The notes under the pieces were generated by a model that did not search any database, was not told the origin of the DNA, and saw only the letters and a program-made list of their open reading frames with translations. From assembly GCA_022508885.1 (NCBI GenBank), contig JAFLUG010000003.1, positions 1 to 64,000 of the forward strand: a DNA stretch of 64,000 nt. The letters run 5' to 3'. This document shows positions 40,301 through 48,544 of the stretch, one piece after another. Position 1 is the stretch's first letter, and the number at the start of each line of letters is the position of its first letter. This DNA comes from Oscillospiraceae bacterium (GTDB taxonomy: Bacteria; Bacillota; Clostridia; Oscillospirales; Ruminococcaceae). The position numbers were made by a program, and so were the translations under genes.

Positions 40301-40426
40301 GTTTTCCCGTGTCCGGCGGCGGAGGCTGAAAAGCTTTTGCAGATCAGCGACTGCGAGCTTCTTTACGGAGGGTTCAGAGTTAGCGACGATAGCGAGGAAT
40401 TCTCGGCCGTTCCATACAAGATCTGA
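37400..40426 (+). CDS. Large cytosolic protein with tandem degenerate FtsK/SpoIIIE-like modules
   Basis: N-terminal coiled coil; Pro/Glu-rich linker; FtsK-like patterns AALICGKNGDDRTKIV, LPRIIAVISDFAEFM, NCSKYGINLVLVGA; no TM segment. Confidence 0.6.
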   Translation: MADLVNEMLSKFTELAQEEKNINADIDKALKEYNDYCKSSDNDLNRKLEEIRGKIRKVSELMQYAREHASDLEEAQMPFETSEGALESIRQTIKLDSKNDPNAESLYTKASGQKLFYEAEMERTRKLIEGSKVQAKRQYDGDVALLESRKEKHEQELRAYVLSEDFKRYLQLLSFDKSAFNSHSTVNLIDKSKISIGQRRIRFSVPMEVEQELSAISNGEYNPASRTIGAPFSVPTQTGSVLMLEYDERNQTYLMGGVERLLLNLIKYCGSDITDMVYLDPSVNSIESLGIMSAFAKGINPFIIAPQSPIEINSKMTEIYSAIRSNPTPNYVSRVVVIHGFPEDFGPEFSDQVMELARNIEQSGAMLVIVHNGAESDNDIITELRSIAITIRSRNGGFYIDKTRESLFWYSKPSDIPDAVRRAFIEQRRVAGTQNAASAQPVYTAPAPAPAAQPVVETVPVAAPTAVEPEPPVEEDVEVQPEFIEQPEEFEETAEVFEPEPAEEISPEKGSRKLPKIVVGARGEYLDISKNAALICGKNGDDRTKIVKAVLDTVRACTHPDSAELWLFDNDQSLVNLVNPSSTHLKYAVSDESDETAVDFAELLISEKSSRAELFKEKHFANYDEVSGDVYLPRIIAVISDFAEFMKSIERAPKYFGRNIKSSLGKLLKNCSKYGINLVLVGAAFTENKNACDAFVNSAESIAAVSGRERDLSELFGGDVPSRIPDGHVVVSCANGVALTKIDIPEHGAIKSYTQSYEYDSNEENYLEKNPLVADRSAAVSYSERESSRTELIAVRENTEIMLFLGEPSRISANVPVILREDYSENLIMVAPKSSEKSAAAVVAAAIKSLEEQGIQAEIIAVKDNSVYTELSMNGILSGTSVVESDGAAARIKDIASHLGTGMMNELLIILGGDMLMTSLHAEDQNASAELKKLFLKGAKCGCRVMFVCSSVSQMASGFLSLFRHKVVFPCPAAEAEKLLQISDCELLYGGFRVSDDSEEFSAVPYKI

Positions 40427-40445
40427 TTTTACGGTTGCATAATAA

Positions 40446-40473
40446 CAGGGCGTTTTCATTTGAAAACGCCCTG
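40446..40473. terminator. Bidirectional terminator
   Basis: CAGGGCGTTTTC-ATTT-GAAAACGCCCTG between convergent genes. Confidence 0.75.
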
Positions 40474-40480
40474 CTATGTT

Positions 40481-41356
40481 TTAATACCCTTCGATACCGA
40501 GAAATTCCTCGAGACAAAGTCCGCTGTCGTAAATAAGCTTCGCGGTGCTCTTTCCGACATATCTCAGATGCCACGGCTCATAAATAAAGCCTGTTATGTC
40601 GGTCTTGCCCTCGGGATATCTTACAATAAGACCGTATTTATAACAGTTCGCGCCTATCCACTTTGCCTCGTCAGTAAACGCGTAGTCGTTTTCGACAGAG
40701 GTTATATCTGCCGCAAGCCCCGTCTGATGCTCGCTGTGACCGGGCCTTGCGGAGTAGGTGCTTGCTTCTTCAACTCCGTCTAATTCACACCACGCCTCAA
40801 AAACACTTTTCTGAGTTTCATAGCTTCGATAGCCGGTTCTGATTTTCATAGAAAAGCCCGAGTCCTTGCGCATTTTAACTATCGCCTCGCGAAAATCGTC
40901 GCTCAGTCCGTCGCCATAGTCTTCGGGAACAGAATACTTTTTGTTTACAACAATTATCCCGCCGACATATGTTGCGCCGTTTACTACAACCGGCTCGGGA
41001 GCTTTTATTTTGGCGGTGACCGTGCCGAGACAGACTATATCGTCAAAGGAATTTATAACGTGAACTGTTCCTGTTCCGTAGATCTTAGCTTTTTCCGTTA
41101 TCTGAAGCGTACCCTCAACATACATATCTCCGTTAAGCTCGATCTCTCCGTTAAGCACAACGGTTGCTCCGCTTTCAATTCTAATCGCGCCGCCCTTATC
41201 GCAAACTACCTTGTCGTTTATAAACTGTATTTTTCCGTCCGAAATACAAACCTCTCTGTTTTCGGAGATAGTGCCGTTCAGTGTGCCTGATTCCGTACAC
41301 GAGCACAGCATTATACCGATGCTGAAAATTAACAAAAAAATAATCAGTTTTTTCAT
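40481..41356 (-). CDS. D-alanyl-D-alanine carboxypeptidase, VanY family, with beta-rich N-terminal domain
   Basis: GYRSYETQKSVFEAW...SARPGHSEHQTGLAADIT...EPWHLRYVG; signal/lipobox-like MLCSC; start at MKKLIIFLL. Confidence 0.9.
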   Translation of the reverse strand: MKKLIIFLLIFSIGIMLCSCTESGTLNGTISENREVCISDGKIQFINDKVVCDKGGAIRIESGATVVLNGEIELNGDMYVEGTLQITEKAKIYGTGTVHVINSFDDIVCLGTVTAKIKAPEPVVVNGATYVGGIIVVNKKYSVPEDYGDGLSDDFREAIVKMRKDSGFSMKIRTGYRSYETQKSVFEAWCELDGVEEASTYSARPGHSEHQTGLAADITSVENDYAFTDEAKWIGANCYKYGLIVRYPEGKTDITGFIYEPWHLRYVGKSTAKLIYDSGLCLEEFLGIEGY

Positions 41357-41426
41357 TTTATCCCCGCTTAGTGAAGGTGCATTATAGAAGTATCGCGCGA
41401 TTCGAGCACCTACCTTTGGCAATACG

Positions 41427-42827
41427 TTATGTTAAAAGCCGTTCTATTACCTTAGCGAACAAAACCGCGTCCTTTAACAGCTCGTCTGCCGTGATAAATT
41501 CGTTGTCGCCGTGCATATGATAGTCAGCGTCGCCGCGCTCCGCGCCAAAAGCAACGCCACCTTCGATGTCATGAACGTATGTTCCTCCGCCTATTGCTAC
41601 GCAATATCCCTTTTCGCCCTCGTTTTCCTCATAAACCTCAAGAAGCCTGCGGACAAGGTCGCTGTCCTCCGAAACAACATGAGGCTCGTCGCCAAGGATC
41701 ATCTCAAAGCTGAAGTTGTTTTCCGAAAAGACCTCGCGGCACTTGTCCTCAACCTCAGAAAGCGTTGTGCAGGTAGGGAAACGAATATCAAAATGCCCTA
41801 CCGCCGAATCCCGCGTCATGGTAAACTTGCTGAAAACGCAGGTAAGGCCGCCGCTTTTGTCCGAGCATTTCAGCCCGAGCGAAGCGCCGTCCGTTTCGCC
41901 GAACGGAAACAGCTTTTCAATTGCTTTTAAAATATCACGCTGTCTGCAATCCGAAACAGGCAGCCTTTTGCTGTCAAACATTCTGTTGATAAGCGAGATC
42001 AGCGCGGTCAGCGCGTTTATCCCTCCCTCGGGAGTTGACGCGTGAGCGGCCTTTCCGACTGCCGAAATTTCAATAAATCTGTCGTCATCGAACTCGGAAT
42101 TTACCGTAAATTCAACTCCGGAGTTATCCTCGGAAATTGCCTCAGTAAGTGCTTCGCGGCTTACAGATTGCAAAACCGCCGAAGCGCTGTCGGGAACGGC
42201 GTTTATCACCGTTCCTCCGCCCATCGACATAATATTCCCACGCCCCGAAAGCTTTCCGATAAAGCAGCCCCTCATCATTCCCTTTTCGATGTTGATAACG
42301 GGAAAGCTTCCGTCGGGAGTAAAGACCTTCGGCGGGAATCTGTCGTGCTTTTTGTATATCTCGAGATCCTCCGAGCCGTTTTCCTCGTTTGTTCCGAAAA
42401 TCAGCCTTACGCCCTTTTTGAGAGGAATGTTCAGCTCCTTTACACATTTAAGCGCGTACAGCGCCGCGACAGCCGGTCCCTTGTCGTCGATTGCCCCTCT
42501 TCCATAAAGCACGCCGTCTTTTTCGACAAGCTCAAAGGGGTCTGTATCCCAGCCGCTTTTGTTTGCGGGAACAACATCGAGGTGACACAATATCCCAAGC
42601 TCTATGCCCTTTTCGGGGTAGAGGTCCGCGCAGATGACCGCGTTTTCGTAGTTGGTAACGGTAAACCCGCTTTTCTCGCAAAGCTCAGCCATTTTCAAAA
42701 GCGCTCTTTTCGGTTCTTCTCCGAACGGCGCGTCCTCGCTCGGTTGTCCCATAACGCTCGGAATAGCGATAAGCTGAGCCAAATCGCCGATTATTTCGTC
42801 CTTTTTGGAGTTGATATAGTTGTTCAT
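41427..42827 (-). CDS. Sapep/PepV-type M20 dipeptidase
   Basis: LCHLDVVPANKSGWDTDPFELVEKDGVLYGRGAIDDKGPAVAALYALK; GTNEENGSEDL; GGGTYVHDI. Confidence 0.94.
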   Translation of the reverse strand: MNNYINSKKDEIIGDLAQLIAIPSVMGQPSEDAPFGEEPKRALLKMAELCEKSGFTVTNYENAVICADLYPEKGIELGILCHLDVVPANKSGWDTDPFELVEKDGVLYGRGAIDDKGPAVAALYALKCVKELNIPLKKGVRLIFGTNEENGSEDLEIYKKHDRFPPKVFTPDGSFPVINIEKGMMRGCFIGKLSGRGNIMSMGGGTVINAVPDSASAVLQSVSREALTEAISEDNSGVEFTVNSEFDDDRFIEISAVGKAAHASTPEGGINALTALISLINRMFDSKRLPVSDCRQRDILKAIEKLFPFGETDGASLGLKCSDKSGGLTCVFSKFTMTRDSAVGHFDIRFPTCTTLSEVEDKCREVFSENNFSFEMILGDEPHVVSEDSDLVRRLLEVYEENEGEKGYCVAIGGGTYVHDIEGGVAFGAERGDADYHMHGDNEFITADELLKDAVLFAKVIERLLT

Positions 42828-42874
42828 AATTGCTTTCCCCAATAAGAGTATTATTTTCATTCGACCGACTACAT

Positions 42875-43687
42875 TTATACCCCATTCGGAAATAAAATAA
42901 TAATACGATTATATCCGTTATACTCGGTTACATCTGCGTTAATGGAATAATAGGGCAGAATTATATAGTAGTCTAAGTATTGACTTCTGTCGTGCTCATT
43001 GTATGTTGGCTCAAACGGTAATATATCCGGGTTGCTGTATGGCAAGTCCTCATACTGCACTTGTACGGGCGTTTCGGACGAGCAATCAAGGAAAATACAG
43101 TTTACATTTTCGTTGTCAATAATTTCCCGCTGAATGTTTACCCCTGCAAGAAATTCGTAATGCGCAGGCTCACCGACGGAATATTCTTGTATAACTTTTT
43201 CAAAATCAAAGCCGTCTGCCCACTCTATGAAAGCAGGGAATTTATCAAATGCAAAGATATCTTCAAAAGAGGATTTTAAAAAAGGTTTGTCTTTTTCGCT
43301 CAACTGAATATCAAAGCCTGTCATATCCGTATCGTTCTTGATTTTATACTGGCTGATAATAAATTCATTATCATTCTCGCCGGTTAATGTTCTTAATGCC
43401 ATGTCAAAGCTAATTATCTCACCGCTTGGCATAAAGAAAATATCAACAGCGGGCAAATCATACATAAACGGCATGGATATTCTATTATCTTTTGCATCAA
43501 TAATTTCTTCTAACTGCTCTTTCAACCCGGCAAAATTCATTTCATACAGGTTTTTACTGCCTATTCGAATAAAATTTTCCTCGCGGGAAAATTGAGATTG
43601 TATCTCGGATATACCGCCGTCCTGACTGCTGCATCCGACAAAAGAAACAGTTAGCAGAACAGCAAATGACAACGCCAATTTACGCAT
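42875..43687 (-). CDS. Hypothetical lipoprotein
   Basis: MRKLALSFAVLLTVSFVGCSS lipobox; no family recognised. Confidence 0.65.
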   Translation of the reverse strand: MRKLALSFAVLLTVSFVGCSSQDGGISEIQSQFSREENFIRIGSKNLYEMNFAGLKEQLEEIIDAKDNRISMPFMYDLPAVDIFFMPSGEIISFDMALRTLTGENDNEFIISQYKIKNDTDMTGFDIQLSEKDKPFLKSSFEDIFAFDKFPAFIEWADGFDFEKVIQEYSVGEPAHYEFLAGVNIQREIIDNENVNCIFLDCSSETPVQVQYEDLPYSNPDILPFEPTYNEHDRSQYLDYYIILPYYSINADVTEYNGYNRIIILFPNGV

Positions 43688-43701
43688 AATAATTACACTT
43701 C

Positions 43702-45090
43702 TTAATTTTTCATCATTTCTATCATCATATCCGCCACCTTGTTTACATCACCGCAGCCCGTCGTTATTACCAGGTCGCCGAACTCAACGTTGTCAACGAC
43801 ATATTTCGCAACTTCCTCAAATGTGGGGAACCAAACGCAGCCGTCTATTTTCTCGGCAAGATCCTTTGCGTAGATGTTATAGGTGTTTTTCTCACGGCTG
43901 CCCATAATTTCGGTCAATACAACTTTGTCAGCGATAGACAGCGCCTCCGCGAATTCGTCAAGCAGCATCGCCGTGCGCGAGTAGGTAAAGGGCTGATGAA
44001 CGACCCACACTCTCGGAAAGCTCATTTCCTTCGCGGTCTTGAGCGTTGCGGCAATTTCCGCGGGGTGATGACCGTAGTCGTCCACAAACGTTACTCCTCT
44101 AATATTCGCCAGCTTTTCAAAGCGCCTCTGCGTTCCCGAAAATTCCGCAAGTCCCTGCTTTATCGCGGGTATCGAGATACCCGCGGTAAACGCCGCCGCC
44201 GCGGCAGCCACCGCGTTGTAGATATTGTGCACTCCCGGAACGTTTATCACTATCTGACAAAGCTCCTCAAGCTTGCTCATAAGCGTAAATTCCCATGAAA
44301 AATCCGAAAGCTGTCTTATGTTATTCGGGTAAAAATTGCTTTCGCGGTCTGTTCCGTAGGTAATAATGTTTACCTTAGTGTTTGAATTTTTTATCGCTTC
44401 GATCGTATTTTCGTCCTCGCCATTTGCGATTATCGCGTCGGTCGTAAGCTCGCAGAATTTAGAAAAGCTCTGCTTCAGGTTATCCATTGTCTTAAAGTAG
44501 TCGAGGTGGTCGCGGTCTATATTGAGAATTACCGAGATGTTCGGCGAAAGGTGCAAAAACGTATCCTTAAATTCGCACGCCTCGCACACCATATATTCCG
44601 AATCACCCGCGCGCCCGCTTCCTCCGATAGCGTGAAGCTTTCCGCCGATAACAGCCGACGGGTCCACCTTTTCAGCAAGCAGAATCATCATGATCATCGA
44701 GCTTACGGTCGTTTTTCCGTGAGTTCCCGCTACGCATATCGCCTTGCTGAACTGCTGTGTGACAAGCCCCAAAAGCTCACTTCTTTCCATAAGTGTAACT
44801 CCGCGCTTTTCGGCTTCGCGAGCCGCGATAAGCTCAGGGTTGTCGTCCATTATCGCCGCCGAATATACTATACAGTCTGCGTCGCCGATATTCTCCGCCG
44901 CCTGTCCCATATACACGGTTATACCCATTTCTCTTACGGCTTGCAGGGTAGAGGTCTCGTTGTTGTCGGAGCCCGTCAGATAATATCCTTTTGAATGCAG
45001 TATCTGCGCCAAAGGATACATTCCGCTTCCGCCTATTCCGATAAAGTGAATGTGCTTTTTGTCTTTAAGAATACTTTCCAAATAAAACAA
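43702..45090 (-). CDS. murC: UDP-N-acetylmuramate--L-alanine ligase
   Basis: HFIGIGGSGMYPLAQILHSKGY, GTHGKTTVSSM, DDYGHHPAEI. Confidence 0.98.
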   Translation of the reverse strand: MFYLESILKDKKHIHFIGIGGSGMYPLAQILHSKGYYLTGSDNNETSTLQAVREMGITVYMGQAAENIGDADCIVYSAAIMDDNPELIAAREAEKRGVTLMERSELLGLVTQQFSKAICVAGTHGKTTVSSMIMMILLAEKVDPSAVIGGKLHAIGGSGRAGDSEYMVCEACEFKDTFLHLSPNISVILNIDRDHLDYFKTMDNLKQSFSKFCELTTDAIIANGEDENTIEAIKNSNTKVNIITYGTDRESNFYPNNIRQLSDFSWEFTLMSKLEELCQIVINVPGVHNIYNAVAAAAAAFTAGISIPAIKQGLAEFSGTQRRFEKLANIRGVTFVDDYGHHPAEIAATLKTAKEMSFPRVWVVHQPFTYSRTAMLLDEFAEALSIADKVVLTEIMGSREKNTYNIYAKDLAEKIDGCVWFPTFEEVAKYVVDNVEFGDLVITTGCGDVNKVADMMIEMMKN

Positions 45091-45244
45091 CTCCTTTTCA
45101 TTCGGGAATTGCGGATAATGAATTCTCCCGATTTAATTTATGTATATTTACCCGTTTTTATCCCACAATAATTTCCTGAGAGCCTGTTTTATACCGTAGA
45201 TTTAAAGAACATGCTCAGAACCTAAACCAACAACGGAGGCTTTT

Positions 45245-45502
45245 ATGGAAATAAGCGACATCAAAATCAGAAAAACAATGCATGAGGGCAGGCTTCGCGC
45301 CGTGGTTTCGATCACGATAGACAACGCCATCGCCATACACGACATAAAGCTCGTTCAGGGTGACGACCGCCTGTTTGTAGCCATGCCCTCGCGGCGTGAG
45401 GACAGCGGCATTTTCCGAGATATTATCCACCCTATATCCTCAAACGTCCGCGACGAGCTTGAGGAAAAAATCGTCAAGGCATACGAGGATTATATTCAAT
45501 AG
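45245..45502 (+). CDS. spoVG: Septation regulator SpoVG
   Basis: MEISDIKIRKTMHEGRLRAVVSITIDNAIAIHDIKLVQG...FVAMPSRRED. Confidence 0.96.
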   Translation: MEISDIKIRKTMHEGRLRAVVSITIDNAIAIHDIKLVQGDDRLFVAMPSRREDSGIFRDIIHPISSNVRDELEEKIVKAYEDYIQ

Positions 45503-46050
45503 TTCCTTTTAAGAAATATTACTGTTTTCAAAATAGCAAGCTGTGTTTTCGCGTCCTCTATCTCATTGTTCATAACCATTTCCGCCGCTTTTTCAAGCGG
45601 TATTTTTTCTGTGTCGAGAAACTCGTCCTCGTCCAGCTTTTTTTCTCCCTCATGAAGTCCGCGCGCAAGGTACATATGGATTATCTCGCTGTCATACGCG
45701 GGTGTAGGCAACAGCAGTCCCAGATAATCATATTTATCGCAGGTACAGCCGGTTTCCTCTTTCAATTCCCTGAGTCCGCAGTCATAGTGCTTTTCTCCGA
45801 ACTCAAGCTTCCCCGCGGGGATTTCAAGCAGAGCCCTCGCGTGAGGATAGCGAAACTGCCTTACGAAAATCACGTTTTCATCTTCGTCCAGCGGCACCAC
45901 GCAAACTCCTCCCGGATGCTTTATGACTTCTCGGGAAACTATGTCGCCGTTTTCAAGCTCTGCTTTATCCACAAACAGCTTTACAACTTTTCCGTCGAAG
46001 ATCTGCTCGCTCGAAACCGTTTTCTCTTCAAGATGAGTACTATTTGTCAT
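45496..46050 (-). CDS. NUDIX hydrolase, ADP-ribose pyrophosphatase-like
   Basis: Nudix box-like GEKHYDCGLRELKEETG; LEIPAGKLE. Confidence 0.93.
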   Translation of the reverse strand: MTNSTHLEEKTVSSEQIFDGKVVKLFVDKAELENGDIVSREVIKHPGGVCVVPLDEDENVIFVRQFRYPHARALLEIPAGKLEFGEKHYDCGLRELKEETGCTCDKYDYLGLLLPTPAYDSEIIHMYLARGLHEGEKKLDEDEFLDTEKIPLEKAAEMVMNNEIEDAKTQLAILKTVIFLKRNY

Positions 46051-48520
46051 TATTATCATCGTCCTTTTTATCTGCTTTAACAACACTGTCTATATATGCC
46101 CTGTGAGCGGAAATTCCCTCCGTCTGCTCCTGCTCATAAAGATGTGAGTATCTTGCTGGCTTTTCCTTTATAACAAAACGTATAACCGCAAGGTATACAA
46201 GTAACAGTACAATTCCCGTAACTGTCGCAATAACCCCGTATTTCAGCATCGGAGTCTCATACGTAAACTCAATATCGCACTCGCCCGCGGGAACGCGTAT
46301 TCCTATAAACCCTCCGTTTATCTTGTCTACTTCGGTTTTTTCGCCGTTTATCTTACAGCTCCAGCCTGTGCAGTAAGGAACCGTAAAGCACACCAGCTTT
46401 TCGCTGTCATAGCTTGTTTTCGAGGTAAATCCGCTTTTGGTCACTTCAAAGCTGAGAACGCCGCTTGCTATTTTATTCAATGCGTCGACTTTGAACTGAA
46501 CATAAGATATATTGTATTCACTGTCGTCCTCTGTAAGGATATCACCGTACTTTTCGAGCTGTTCATCTGTAAGAAATACAGACCTCACCATGAGATTATC
46601 CGCTTTGCCGTCTCCCTTTACTCTGTCAATACGGAAATAGCTGTCATAAGCAAAGCCCATCGGAAGCGCGAGGTCTGTATAATAGATATCAAATTCTCCC
46701 TGAGTATCCAGATAATCGTATATCTGATATTGGCTCAGCCACTCTTTACGGGTCTCCTCATTTGTGTTGGTGCGTATCATGATATATTTTACCCTCGTAA
46801 GCGCTCTTATGCCATATTGCGTATACTTGGGCGCGGAGTTTACGTCGCGCGTTATTCCGAGAGTTTCATAAAGCTCGAAGGTCGAGCCGGGGATTATACT
46901 TGTAAAGCTTTTCAGCGAGCTGCTTTCGCTGAACATATTGAAGTTATTCGTTTCGTCTACGCCCTCTATCCGGTAAAACTCGTCATCATCGATCTCAAAT
47001 CTCGCGTTGAGCGCGCTGTCATAAGCCTCAAAGCTATTTCCGAGATAACGCCCGAGACCGAGAAAATACCAGCTTAAGATCATCGAGGATACGATTGTCG
47101 CTGCCGTAAGTCCTTTAAAATATGTTTCAAATTTAAGTCTTTTTCTGAGTTTCAGAAGTATAAACAGCGCAATAAGGAACAAAAGCGCAATGACTATCTG
47201 GATATATATACGTCCGTCAACTCCCGCTTTCTTGAAAAGGTCGAGGTTTTCGCGGCTTATGAGAAAACGCGGAACAAGACGGTTTGTTTTTACTCCGTCA
47301 ACAGTTTCGGTTTCTACAAACGGCGTCAGAAGCACAAGCAGCGAGGTAATAAATACTGTCCAGAAGCACGCCTTTTGTCCGAATTTAATATCCAACTCCT
47401 CATGCTCAAGCGCATATGCCGTTGCGAGACAGCAGACAAGCTCGGGCATATAAAACCAACGCGTATAGTAATTGGTGTTAAGCATGGTAAACATCGCGTT
47501 AAATCCGGGTATAAACGCCATAACCAGACATACGAATAAAACTGCTCTCGCCCAGTGTCCCTTTGCGCCCTTTAAAAACGCAATTACTCCCGCCATTGAA
47601 AACAACGGCAAATATAGCGCAACGCTCGACCATTTCGCGTTAGCTTCTATAAACATATTGTTTCTCGCGGAAATTTCGGGAGGGAAAAACATACTTTCTA
47701 TAAGCAACCCATATCGCTGTTTGTTGGAAAAGAAGATAAAATCCCAACCCGACAGCGTGCTTGTAGAGCGCGGCACATCAAGCACCTGATAGATCGACGG
47801 AAAAAACAGCACTCCCGCTATCATAACTCCCATAACGCATTCAACAGCGAGAAGGAAAAAGTCCTTTATACCTACGCGGAAGTGTTTGTCCATTAAAACG
47901 CGCGCGCAGAAATAGATCACGAGGAAAATACATTCACCGATAAAGAAGAAATAATTTGCAAGACAGTTTAGCGCCATCGCCAGCGCGAAAATTCCCCGGC
48001 GCTTATTGATCACAGCCTCTTCGAGTCCTATCAGAAGCAGCGGAAACCAGATAATAGCGTCCTGAAACTGAAAGAAAATATTATAGATATTAAAGCTTGA
48101 AAACGCGTAAAGAAGTCCGCCGATAAGCGCCGTCTGCGGTTTGGTCACAAACCGCCTTATGTAAATAAAGCCAAACAGGGAAAACAGCGCTATCTTCACA
48201 CACAAAAGCGGCGCCATAAGATACTGTGAAACAGACGCGGGAAACAGGCACATAAACCAGAAAAACGGACTTCCAAGGGTGTAATAGGTATAGCTTCCGA
48301 CAAAATTCGCGCCTAAATCGGTGCTCCAGTCCCAGCCCATTGTGCCGTTATGGACCATTTCTATACAGTGCTTGAAAAAAGGTATCTGCTGAGAATTATA
48401 GTCGCCGTAAAATATGAAATATCCATGGTCTATTATCAGAAACGGAAGAAACATTACTGCCGCCATAATAAGCGCGACAAAAAAAGATTTTTTATAGTAG
48501 CTTTTTTCTATGCGGTACAT
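46040..48520 (-). CDS. YfhO family integral membrane protein
   Basis: About 12+ TM segments, YGDYNSQQIPFFKHCIEMVHNG N-terminal pattern and YfhO-type C-terminal beta domain. Confidence 0.9.
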   Translation of the reverse strand: MYRIEKSYYKKSFFVALIMAAVMFLPFLIIDHGYFIFYGDYNSQQIPFFKHCIEMVHNGTMGWDWSTDLGANFVGSYTYYTLGSPFFWFMCLFPASVSQYLMAPLLCVKIALFSLFGFIYIRRFVTKPQTALIGGLLYAFSSFNIYNIFFQFQDAIIWFPLLLIGLEEAVINKRRGIFALAMALNCLANYFFFIGECIFLVIYFCARVLMDKHFRVGIKDFFLLAVECVMGVMIAGVLFFPSIYQVLDVPRSTSTLSGWDFIFFSNKQRYGLLIESMFFPPEISARNNMFIEANAKWSSVALYLPLFSMAGVIAFLKGAKGHWARAVLFVCLVMAFIPGFNAMFTMLNTNYYTRWFYMPELVCCLATAYALEHEELDIKFGQKACFWTVFITSLLVLLTPFVETETVDGVKTNRLVPRFLISRENLDLFKKAGVDGRIYIQIVIALLFLIALFILLKLRKRLKFETYFKGLTAATIVSSMILSWYFLGLGRYLGNSFEAYDSALNARFEIDDDEFYRIEGVDETNNFNMFSESSSLKSFTSIIPGSTFELYETLGITRDVNSAPKYTQYGIRALTRVKYIMIRTNTNEETRKEWLSQYQIYDYLDTQGEFDIYYTDLALPMGFAYDSYFRIDRVKGDGKADNLMVRSVFLTDEQLEKYGDILTEDDSEYNISYVQFKVDALNKIASGVLSFEVTKSGFTSKTSYDSEKLVCFTVPYCTGWSCKINGEKTEVDKINGGFIGIRVPAGECDIEFTYETPMLKYGVIATVTGIVLLLVYLAVIRFVIKEKPARYSHLYEQEQTEGISAHRAYIDSVVKADKKDDDNNDK

Positions 48521-48544
48521 TAGTTATATTCCTTTGATTTTTAG

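Noticed and set aside
42042-42845. 267-aa plus-strand ORF
   Set aside because: Antisense shadow of the PepV-like dipeptidase, which has clear family motifs; no independent RBS or motifs.
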